Shown piece by piece: positions 29,974-36,163 of a stretch of 36,725 bases of DNA (positions within the stretch are counted from its first letter, which is position 1; each line of letters starts with the position of its first letter). Source of the stretch: Candidatus Parabeggiatoa sp. nov. 2 (GTDB lineage: Bacteria > Pseudomonadota > Gammaproteobacteria > Beggiatoales > Beggiatoaceae); NCBI GenBank assembly GCA_002085445.1, contig NBMI01000058.1, positions 1-36,725 on the forward strand, in the 5' to 3' direction. Under the pieces are notes generated by a model. It did not search any database. It had not been told where the DNA came from and was given only the letters and a program-made list of their open reading frames with translations. Both the position numbers and the translations under genes were made by a program.

Positions 29974-30071
29974 AGGTAGTTACACTGGCTTTAATAATAC
30001 TTACCGAAGGGGGTAATAGAGTTAGCCCCAACGGGGCGAGATTAATACAGCCAGGGGCACCGCCCCTGGGT
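29974..30071. repeat. Inverted copy of the intron-borne element
   Basis: Reverse complement of 28461-28570 with few differences (AGGTAGTTACACTGGCTTTA, GCCCCAACGGGGCGAGATTA). It lies between two convergent stop codons, and its GC-rich hairpins may terminate both transcripts. Confidence 0.7.
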
Positions 30072-30088
30072 GAGGGTAAAACTCGTTT

Positions 30089-31579
30089 TTATTCAAATGG
30101 CCTCATAAATTGCGTTAAGAACCATAGTGCAAACATATAGAAAGATAGCACCGATTGAAGTCCGCCTAGTTTCCTAATCCAACCCCGTGTATAGAAAAAG
30201 TATTGGTGCGTTTGGAAATAGGTTACCCACAGTCCAATGTTAAAATCACGCCATCCAATTTGAAATGCGTTGATAAGACTTAAGTGTAGAGAAATTCTCA
30301 ATAGTCTGAATTCTCTGACAAATCGGCCCGCTAAACCTTTGAGTTCCTCGCGTTTGAATTGGTTGTCGGGGTAACGCAGTAGCCAACCGCCCTTATCAAC
30401 CGTGACGCAAACATTGGAAGTACGCCGAGTGTCGCCTTTCAGAATATTGACATAGGTTCGCTTGGTGGCATACTTGGGCGGCCAGCGAACTTCAAGAAAT
30501 GGATGGCCTAAGCCGATTCGCAGTCCCAACCAGTATATGACCGTGAACAGAAGAAACATGATTATAATAAGCGTTAGGGGGCGCTGTGGGTAAAGTCCAT
30601 AGCCGCTGGGCAGTTCAAAGAAGACATAGCTGAGGGCACTTCCCACGCTATACCATCCGCCGAGTTTCCAATTTTCTTTACGCTCTCCCGACTTGAGCAT
30701 ATAGGTCATCTGCCGCTCCATTCGGCGCATGCCCGCTTTTTTATACGCTTCCCGCAGTTCGACAAGGGCCGGGGCACCCATTTTGGGGTGGTAATAAGTT
30801 ATTGTTTTAAAATGCTCGGCGGTCGTGATGCCAATGATGTTTGGTGCCGTTCCATATTTTGGAAAATAAATCGTTTTGGTCATGTTGGCATCGTGCAACT
30901 CGGCCCGCGTCATCACCGATTCATAGAAATAGGCACTGGTGAGATTTGATCGTTGCAGTACGGCATCGGTCAGATCGGCATAGGCAAGGTTTGCATGCCT
31001 TAAATCAGTCTCAGAGAGGTTAGCCTTGGTAAAGTTGGTGTAATTGGCTTCGAGAGCGGCGAGATTGGCTTTTTCGAAATCCGCACCGGTAAAATCAGCG
31101 CGGTTCGACACGGCTCTGGCTAAATTGGCACTCAAAAATTTTGCCCCCTGCCCATTGACACTGTGCAATTTTGCCTGAGTCATCACCGCATCATAGAAAA
31201 AAGCACGGGATAAATCTGCCTTAGATAAATTGGTCTCACGCAATACCGCATTGTCCAACCACGCACGATGTAGGCGCGCCTCGGTGAGATCGGCGTGGCT
31301 TAAATCGGCTTGGCGCAAATCGGCCAACGCCAGATTAGCTCGGAAAAGTTTGGCCCCTTTTAAATCAGCACCGCACAAATTGGCACGACGAGTGTCGTTG
31401 TTATTCGGCTTTAAAAGTTTTGGGTCACGTTTTTTTTCCTCTTGAAGCCACAAGGCATGTTGTGACAAAATATCACTCAATTGTTTTGCATTCAGTTTCT
31501 GCCCTTTGTGAGGGCCATCACATGCAAAAGAATGATAACTTACTAATAAAAGGAGTACAATCAATGAAATACGCATCAT
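30089..31579 (-). CDS. Pentapeptide-repeat protein with C-terminal membrane domain
   Basis: 496 residues. The N-terminal signal sequence MMRISLIVLLLLVSYHSFA ends before a Cys, but the lipobox is poor (SFAC). Residues about 64-235 are some 34 pentapeptide repeats A(D/N)LxxA (ANLCGADLKGAKLFRANLA and so on), which fold as a right-handed beta helix. Positions 264-330 (VELREAYKKAGMRRMERQMT, YVFFELPSGYGLYPQRPL) match the linker seen in pentapeptide proteins fused to ion-channel-like membrane regions. Hydrophobic helices at 333-355 and 472-490 would anchor it. The start lies inside the start of the divergent DUF928 gene (16-bp head-to-head overlap). A well-spaced TTGCAA/TATAAT promoter lies within that gene's signal-peptide codons. 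No good ribosome site precedes the ATG, consistent with a near-leaderless transcript. Function unknown. Confidence 0.9.
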   Translation of the reverse strand: MMRISLIVLLLLVSYHSFACDGPHKGQKLNAKQLSDILSQHALWLQEEKKRDPKLLKPNNNDTRRANLCGADLKGAKLFRANLALADLRQADLSHADLTEARLHRAWLDNAVLRETNLSKADLSRAFFYDAVMTQAKLHSVNGQGAKFLSANLARAVSNRADFTGADFEKANLAALEANYTNFTKANLSETDLRHANLAYADLTDAVLQRSNLTSAYFYESVMTRAELHDANMTKTIYFPKYGTAPNIIGITTAEHFKTITYYHPKMGAPALVELREAYKKAGMRRMERQMTYMLKSGERKENWKLGGWYSVGSALSYVFFELPSGYGLYPQRPLTLIIIMFLLFTVIYWLGLRIGLGHPFLEVRWPPKYATKRTYVNILKGDTRRTSNVCVTVDKGGWLLRYPDNQFKREELKGLAGRFVREFRLLRISLHLSLINAFQIGWRDFNIGLWVTYFQTHQYFFYTRGWIRKLGGLQSVLSFYMFALWFLTQFMRPFE

Positions 31580-32175
31580 GGCCTGTGATTATAGCATTGT
31601 CGTTTGTTTTTGCAAGCGAGGTGTTTGCGGATGAGTGGTACGTTGCCCCTATCAAAGGTGGGCCTAGTATTCGGGTCGATGTTAGCCATCGGGGCCTTTG
31701 TGCCAACGTCCCTATTTTACCGCGTGATTTTAAAATCGAGGTGATTGCGCCGGAGCACGTCGCGTACACCCTCAGGGCACAACCGACGCTGTATTGGCGT
31801 GTCAACAAAAAGGTGAAAGGCACTATTGCGATCACGATAGAGGAAATGAAACGCGGTTCTTTGCCCAGTAAGCCTTTGCTGGAGGTGTTAGCCGTCATGG
31901 AGGTAAAGCCTGGACGCCATCGTTTTTCATTGGCCTGTTTGGGAGTCCGTCTTAAAAGAAACGTGGACTACATCTGGACAGTGGCTTTAGTTTGTGATCG
32001 GGAAAAACGCGCACTTGATCTGGGGCAATCGGGGGGAATTCGGTATGTGAGAAAATCCAAGGGCGTGAGTTACCGAGATTTGAAGGGGCTGGCGCAAAAG
32101 GGGATTTGGTATGATGTCTTTCACCGAGCAACGGACGAGCAGCGCAACAGTTTGTTGAAAGAAGTTGGGTTATAA
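31564..32175 (+). CDS. Secreted DUF928-like protein, paralog 1
   Basis: 203 residues from an ATG with AGGAG eight bases upstream; longer readings to 31420 are unsupported. Signal peptide MKYASWPVIIALSFVFASEV, cleavage near VFA-DE. Conserved blocks typical of DUF928: IRVDVSHRGLCANVP, IEVIAPEHVAYTLRAQPTLY, WRVNKKVKGTIAITIEEM, LKRNVDYIWTVALVCDREKR, SGGIRYVRKS, and LAQKGIWYDVFHRATDEQRN. DUF928 proteins occur in cyanobacteria and giant sulfur bacteria, often near CHAT, TPR or hemagglutinin-type genes; the biochemical role is unknown. It is followed by a same-length paralog. Its promoter must lie inside the opposite-strand pentapeptide gene. Confidence 0.75.
   Translation: MKYASWPVIIALSFVFASEVFADEWYVAPIKGGPSIRVDVSHRGLCANVPILPRDFKIEVIAPEHVAYTLRAQPTLYWRVNKKVKGTIAITIEEMKRGSLPSKPLLEVLAVMEVKPGRHRFSLACLGVRLKRNVDYIWTVALVCDREKRALDLGQSGGIRYVRKSKGVSYRDLKGLAQKGIWYDVFHRATDEQRNSLLKEVGL
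31588..31615 (-). promoter_or_regulatory. Candidate promoter of the pentapeptide gene inside DUF928-1
   Basis: On the minus strand TTGCAA (31610-31615), a 16-bp spacer and a perfect TATAAT (31588-31593) precede the pentapeptide ATG by 8 bp, implying a transcript with almost no leader. The aligned place in the second DUF928 gene has TACCAT instead, consistent with selection for TATAAT only where a divergent gene exists. Confidence 0.45.
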
Positions 32176-32380
32176 TGTTGTAGTTTATTCGGTACGGAAT
32201 GCGAACGCCCAAGGATTGTTTTTCATTTTTCATTTTTCATTTTTCATTTTAGCTTGCGCTATTGCGTATTTAGTGATTTTATGCTTAGCGAATAAAATCC
32301 CTTATTATATACAATCCTTGTCGTTTTTAATTATTCGCATACTGACAATTTCATGCAATCCAATAATAGGAGTACAGTCA
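32176..32380. repeat. Gap between DUF928 paralogs with CATTTTT heptamers
   Basis: Four to five copies of the 7-bp unit CATTTTT at 32219-32250, then AT-rich sequence. The last 30 bp (CCAATAATAGGAGTACAGTC) match the upstream region of paralog 1, so the duplication included the ribosome site. Confidence 0.65.
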
Positions 32381-32992
32381 ATGAAATACGCATCATGGCC
32401 AGTGATGGTAGCATTGTCATTTGTTTTTACAAGCGAAGTGCTTGCCCAGGAGTGGTACGTCGCCCCTATCAAAGGTGGGCCTAGTATTCGGGTCGATGTT
32501 GGCCATCGAAGCCTTTGTGCCAACGTGCCTAATTTACCTCGTGGTTTTAAAATCGACGTGATTGCGCCGGAGCGCGTCGCGTACACAGTCAAGGCAAAAC
32601 CGACGCTGTATTGGCGTGTCAACAAAAAGGTGAAAGGCACTTTTGTTCTCACCGTAGAGGAAATGAGCAGCGGCTTTTCGTTTAGCGAACCGTTGGTCGA
32701 TAAATTTTTTAAATTAACCGCAAAACCCTGGCGGCTTCAAAAAATTTCCTTGGCTAAATTGAGAGTCCGCTTGAAAAAGAATGTCGATTACAAGTGGACT
32801 GTGGCTCTCGTCTGTAACAAGAAAATGCGCTCGTCTGATATTGGGCAATCGGGGGGTATTCGGTATGTGAGCAAGCCCTGGCGTGTGAAAAGAAATTGGA
32901 GAACACTGGCGAAAAATGGCGTTTGGTATGATGCATTTCGCCGAGCCAGTAAGAATAAGCGCAAGCGTTTGTTGAGAGAAATTGGGCTATGA
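32381..32992 (+). CDS. Secreted DUF928-like protein, paralog 2
   Basis: 203 residues, the same length as the upstream copy and clearly duplicated from it. The ATG follows AGGAG. Signal peptide MKYASWPVMVALSFVFTSEV, cleavage near VLA-QE. Conserved blocks: IKGGPSIRVDVGHRSLCANV, DVIAPERVAYTVKAKPTLYW, LKKNVDYKWTVALVC, IGQSGGIRYVSK, NGVWYDAFRRASKNK. The N-terminal 60 residues are highly conserved between copies. The centre (FSFSEPLVDKFFKLTAKPWR) and the basic C-terminus have diverged, suggesting distinct partners. A terminator-like hairpin begins 12 bp after the stop. Confidence 0.75.
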   Translation: MKYASWPVMVALSFVFTSEVLAQEWYVAPIKGGPSIRVDVGHRSLCANVPNLPRGFKIDVIAPERVAYTVKAKPTLYWRVNKKVKGTFVLTVEEMSSGFSFSEPLVDKFFKLTAKPWRLQKISLAKLRVRLKKNVDYKWTVALVCNKKMRSSDIGQSGGIRYVSKPWRVKRNWRTLAKNGVWYDAFRRASKNKRKRLLREIGL

Positions 32993-33003
32993 TTTAACTT
33001 TTT

Positions 33004-33036
33004 AAAAATCCGATGTCTCAATGACATCGGATTTTT
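33004..33036 (+). terminator. Terminator-like hairpin after DUF928-2
   Basis: AAAAATCCGATGTC (33004-33017) pairs with GACATCGGATTTTT (33023-33036) around a TCAAT loop. It is the second copy of the element at 142-176. It lies between convergent genes and could serve both strands. Confidence 0.75.
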
Positions 33037-33045
33037 AGCACTGAA

Positions 33046-33071
33046 AATTCGTTTATCCGCGTAATTAGTTG
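33046..33071 (-). repeat. GAGTACAACGAATTACGCGG-family copy, inverted, after ygfX
   Basis: TTCGTTTATCCGCGTAATTA is an inverted copy of the repeat that also sits directly upstream of ygfX (33557-33588). The gene is therefore bracketed by an inverted pair. Confidence 0.7.
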
Positions 33072-33073
33072 TC

Positions 33074-33538
33074 CTAAATTTCTGGATCATCCGCATGACG
33101 CAAATGCACTCGCAATTGGCGAAATGTTTGCATGTCCAACGCATCTTTCCAAATAATCAGCGTGTCAATCCTGCCATTTTCTATTCCCTTCAGCCTTAGT
33201 ACCACAAGTTGCGGATGGCTATAACTGCCTAACGCAATTTGGGCCCCTTCCCCAGATTTCAATTGTACCCTGATACAGTGTTCGACTTCGTCGTAGCGCA
33301 AGATACATTCATATAAAGGATGATTAGTCAAGCGTAAATGTCGGCGCGTGGTGTGCCAGGCACTCGCTAATATTAATAATCCTAGACATAGTTTGATAAC
33401 TAAGCTAACTTCGAGAGCGAAGGGCAATGTCAGTGGTAGTAATAATAATAGTGCCCCGCTGTGTATTATTATCAATATCAGCGCAAAGCGTTTAGAAAAA
33501 CGCGGTTTAAGATGTATGGGTGCTATAAAATCTGCCAT
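33074..33538 (-). CDS. ygfX: YgfX-family inner-membrane protein
   Basis: 154 residues from the ATG at 33536-33538 (MADFIAPIHLKPRFSKRFAL). Upstream in-frame codons belong to a repeat and are not counted. Two adjacent membrane helices at about residues 17-36 and 41-59 are followed by a soluble beta domain (LYECILRYDEVEHCIRVQLK, LVVLRLKG, TLIIWKDALDMQTFRQLRVH). This layout and the closing DALD...FRxLRVxLR motif are typical of YgfX/CptA. In gammaproteobacteria ygfX is usually paired with sdhE (ygfY/cptB) and the product has been described as affecting FtsZ/MreB. No sdhE is adjacent, so it is an orphan here. It is bracketed by inverted copies of one repeat. Confidence 0.75.
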   Translation of the reverse strand: MADFIAPIHLKPRFSKRFALILIIIHSGALLLLLPLTLPFALEVSLVIKLCLGLLILASAWHTTRRHLRLTNHPLYECILRYDEVEHCIRVQLKSGEGAQIALGSYSHPQLVVLRLKGIENGRIDTLIIWKDALDMQTFRQLRVHLRHADDPEI

Positions 33539-33556
33539 GGTGGTTGATAAGTTAAC

Positions 33557-33588
33557 TGAGTACAACGAATTACGCGGATAAGCGAATT
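33557..33588 (+). repeat. GAGTACAACGAATTACGCGG-family copy before ygfX
   Basis: GAGTACAACGAATTACGCGG followed by ATAAGCGAATTT: one unit of the family arrayed at 34200-35240 and, inverted, at 35757-36042. Confidence 0.8.
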
Positions 33589-33594
33589 TAACTA

Positions 33595-33767
33595 TTGTAG
33601 TAGGTGCTTTAGCGCCTTAGTTTGTAGTAAGTGCTTTAGCGCCTTAGTTTGTAGTAGGCGCTTTAGCGCCTAAGCTTGTAGTAGGTGCTTTAGCGCCTTT
33701 GTTTGTAGTAGGCGCTTTAGCGCCTTAGCTTGTAGTAGGCGCTTTAGCGCCTTGCGCTTGTAGTAGG
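33595..33767. repeat. 27-bp tandem array with GGCGCTTTAGCGCC palindromes
   Basis: Six to seven head-to-tail units of TTGTAGTAGGCGCTTTAGCG + CCTTAGC. The period is exactly 27 bp (starts at 33595, 33622, 33649, 33676 and on). Each unit carries a 14-bp palindrome GGCGCTTTAGCGCC or a near form. No spacers. Confidence 0.85.
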
Positions 33768-33837
33768 ATCAAAAGCGACTTAATCTACAATCTATTTAGT
33801 ACAGCGAAGAGTTCAAAGTTAAATCACTGGCCTTTTT

Positions 33838-33872
33838 CAGAAACGGCCGATAAAGGCCCTACAATCAATCAT
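33838..33872. repeat. AAACGGCCGATAAAGGCCCT element, copy 1
   Basis: GAAACGGCCGATAAAGGCCC, TACAATCAATCA. Further copies, extended by GTTAAATAAC(T/C)GGCC, lie at 34939-34984, 35289-35334 and 35635-35684, one beside each block of the GAGTACAACG array. Confidence 0.7.
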
Positions 33873-33904
33873 TTTAATTCGTTAATTTCGTTCATTCGTG
33901 TACT

Positions 33905-34122
33905 TAACCTATAAGGACTCGTTGTCATAAAACACATATAAAAACTATGGCTAATGAAGCGCAATTGGGGGCCATAACTTAATTTTAAACCATTTAAAAC
34001 ATTTTATGGCCCCTAAATCAGGTAGTCTAAATAACCAGAAAATATCTCTTGCGTCAAAGCGCGTCAAAGCGCGTTTTCCACTTCTGTTGAATTTATAATA
34101 TTCAATTTAAGCCTTAATTCGT
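33905..34122. repeat. Best-preserved copy of the GGGGCCATAA element
   Basis: The uninterrupted copy, inverted relative to 1041-1258. It carries the palindromic core GGGGGCCATAACTTAATTTT ... TTTTATGGCCCC. It serves as the empty-site reference for the MITE inserted at 9997-10133. Confidence 0.75.
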
Positions 34123-34199
34123 ATGGATACGCGTTCCGAAACGGATAAGGCTTTCTTAGATGTCATACAACTTGCCAATTTCGTACAGCAAATTGCGCG

Positions 34200-34560
34200 G
34201 AGATAGATAGTACAACGGATGACGTGGATAAACGGATTTTACTTAACTGAGTACAGCGAATTGCGCGGATAAACGAATTTGACTGTGACTGAGTACAACG
34301 AATTGCGCGGAGATAGTACAACGGATGACGTGGATAAACGGATTTGACTGACTAATCGAGTACAACGAATTACGCGGATAAGCGAATTTGACTGGACTGT
34401 GACTGAGTACAACGGATTACGGGCCGATAAACGAATTTGACTGTGACTGAGTACAACGAATTACGCGGATAAGCGAATTTAACTGAAGTACAACGAATTA
34501 CGCGGATAAGCGAATTTGACTGAAGTACAACGAATTACGCGGATAAACGAATTTTATTGA
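34200..34560 (+). repeat. Array of GAGTACAACGAATTACGCGG units, forward block A
   Basis: About eight units of GAGTACAACGAATTACGCGG, ATAAACGAATTTGACTG, period roughly 35-50 bp with variable linkers. No coding potential. Confidence 0.8.
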
Positions 34561-34582
34561 CTAATCTATATATTGTAAAGTA

Positions 34583-34935
34583 CCAACCCTGAAGGGGTTG
34601 AATATGAATAGCCACAGGTGCAACCTGTGGAAAATGTGCCACGACGTGCCAACCCTGAAGGGGTTGAATATGAATAGCCCCAGGTGCAACCTGTGGAAAA
34701 TGTGCCACGACGTGCCAACCCTGAAGGGGTTGAATATGAATAGCCACAGGTGCAACCTGTGGAAAATGTGCCCCGACGTGCCAACCCCAAAGGGGTTGAA
34801 TATGAATAGCCACAGGTGAAACCTGTGGAAAATGTGCCACGACGTGCCAACCCTGAAGGGGTTGAATATGAATAGCCACAGGTGCAACCTGTGGAAAATG
34901 TGCCCCGACGTGCCAACCCTGAAGGGGTTGAATGT
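34583..34935. repeat. 66-bp tandem array with two stem-loops per unit
   Basis: Five full 66-bp units and the start of a sixth (starts at 34583, 34649, 34715 and on). Each unit has AACCCTGAAGGGGTT and CCACAGGTGCAACCTGTGG stem-loops, then AAAATGTGCCACGACGTG. Because 66 is a multiple of three, several frames stay open on both strands; these are not genes. Single units occur at 19070-19112 and, in part, near 17630 and 21440. Confidence 0.9.
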
Positions 34936-34938
34936 TTA

Positions 34939-34984
34939 AGAAACGGCCGATAAAGGCCCTAGAATCAATCAGTTAAATAACTGG
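34939..34984. repeat. AAACGGCCGATAAAGGCCCT element, copy 2
   Basis: GAAACGGCCGATAAAGGCCC, TAGAATCAATCAGTTAAATA, ACTGGCC. It joins the 66-bp array to forward block B. Confidence 0.7.
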
Positions 34985-34992
34985 CCTGAAAT

Positions 34993-35237
34993 TGAGTACA
35001 ACGAATTACGCGGATAAGCGAATTTGACTGTGACTGAGTACAACGGATTACGGGCCGATAAACGAATTTAACTGTAACTGAGTACAACGAATTGCGCGGA
35101 TAAACGAATTTGACTGTGACTGAGTACAACGAATTGCGCGGATAAGCGAATTTGACTGTGACTGAGTACAACGAATTGCGCGGATAAGCGAATTTGTCTG
35201 TGACTGAGTACAACCAATTACGCGGATAAACGAATTG
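34993..35237 (+). repeat. Array of GAGTACAACGAATTACGCGG units, forward block B
   Basis: Six regular units, period about 42 bp: GAGTACAACGAATTGCGCGG, ATAAGCGAATTTGACTGTGA, CT. More homogeneous than block A. Confidence 0.85.
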
Positions 35238-35288
35238 AGTACTTGAGATGGAGTCCAAGATTTATCTTGGGCGTCTAATTTTATGCAA

Positions 35289-35334
35289 TAGGCCGATAAA
35301 GCCCCTATAATCAATCAGTTAAATAACCGGCCAG
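35289..35334. repeat. AAACGGCCGATAAAGGCCCT element, copy 3
   Basis: TAGGCCGATAAAGCCCCTAT, AATCAATCAGTTAAATAACC, GGCC. Confidence 0.65.
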
Positions 35335-35336
35335 AT

Positions 35337-35505
35337 AGTACAGCGGATACACGAAATAAACGGATAAGGTTTTCCTGGATTTATTATCTATCTGTCATAC
35401 AACTTGCCACTTTCGGCAAAATTTATTCCGAGCGGTATTGCTTTTTATCCGTTCCGGAACGCGTATCCGTTGTACTATCCGTTTATTTCGCGTATCCGTT
35501 GTACT
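35337..35505. repeat. 169-bp element with 30-bp inverted ends
   Basis: The left end AGTACAGCGGATACACGAAA, TAAACGGATA (35337-35366) is nearly the reverse complement of 35476-35505 (TATCCGTTTATTTCGCGTAT, CCGTTGTACT). A related interior (CATACAACTTGCCA) recurs near 34160-34180. Confidence 0.65.
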
Positions 35506-35569
35506 AGATATTATGGGTATTTTCACAGTAAACGGATTTAATCAACGACGGAAAGTACAATCTATTTAG

Positions 35570-35684
35570 TACAGCGAATTACGCGGATAAACGAATTTTA
35601 CTGACTAATTTAGTATAACTAACTTAACTTTTAACAAACGGCCGATAAAGGCCCTACAATCAATCAGTTAAATAACCTGCCTTT
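35570..35684. repeat. Single forward array unit and GGCC element copy 4
   Basis: One AGTACAGCGAATTACGCGGA, TAAACGAATTTT unit, then AAACGGCCGATAAAGGCCCT, ACAATCAATCAGTTAAATAA at 35635-35684. Confidence 0.65.
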
Positions 35685-35756
35685 TAAGATAGTACAACTT
35701 CTTTTATGAATAAACGGATTTAATCAACGACGGAAAGTACAATCTATTTAGTACAA

Positions 35757-36042
35757 CAATTCGTTTATCCGCGTAATTCGTTGTACTCGATTAGATTAAA
35801 TTCGTTTATCCGCGTAATTCGTTGTACTCGATTACTCAATTAAATTCGCTTATCCGCGCAATTCGCTGTACTCGACTAAACTAAATTCGCTTATCCGCGT
35901 AATTCGCTGTACTCAATTAAATAAATAAATTCGCTTATCCGTGCAATTCGCTGTACTCAATTAATTAAATAAATCCGTTTATCCACGTCATCCGTTGTAC
36001 TCAATTAAATTCGCTTATCCGCGCAATAACTTGTACTCAATT
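35757..36042 (-). repeat. Array of the same unit in reverse orientation
   Basis: About seven units of AATTCGTTTATCCGCGTAAT, TCGTTGTACTC, spaced by AT-rich linkers (GATTAGATTAA). They are the reverse complement of the units in blocks A and B, so transcripts or single strands across 34.2-36.0 kb could fold into a long hairpin. Confidence 0.85.
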
Positions 36043-36163
36043 AACCAGACGATCCAAAGCCAAATTGGACTCCAACACTCACAAAAGACTTGAAATCATA
36101 AAAACTGCCCAAATTATCACATTCAATCGTATTCAATAATAATAGACGACAGAACTAAAAACC

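Noticed and set aside
31420..31563. N-terminal extension of DUF928-1
   Set aside because: The extension lies antisense to the pentapeptide gene, lacks a ribosome site and would bury the signal peptide.
34535..34916. Three overlapping minus-strand frames of 108-116 residues with 22-residue repeats (HIQPLQGWHVVAHFPQVAPV)
   Set aside because: They are translations of the 66-bp stem-loop array in all phases. There is no ribosome site and no reason to prefer any frame.
33595..36042. CRISPR array
   Set aside because: Units are contiguous or separated by repeat-derived linkers. There are no unique spacers of constant length and no cas genes.
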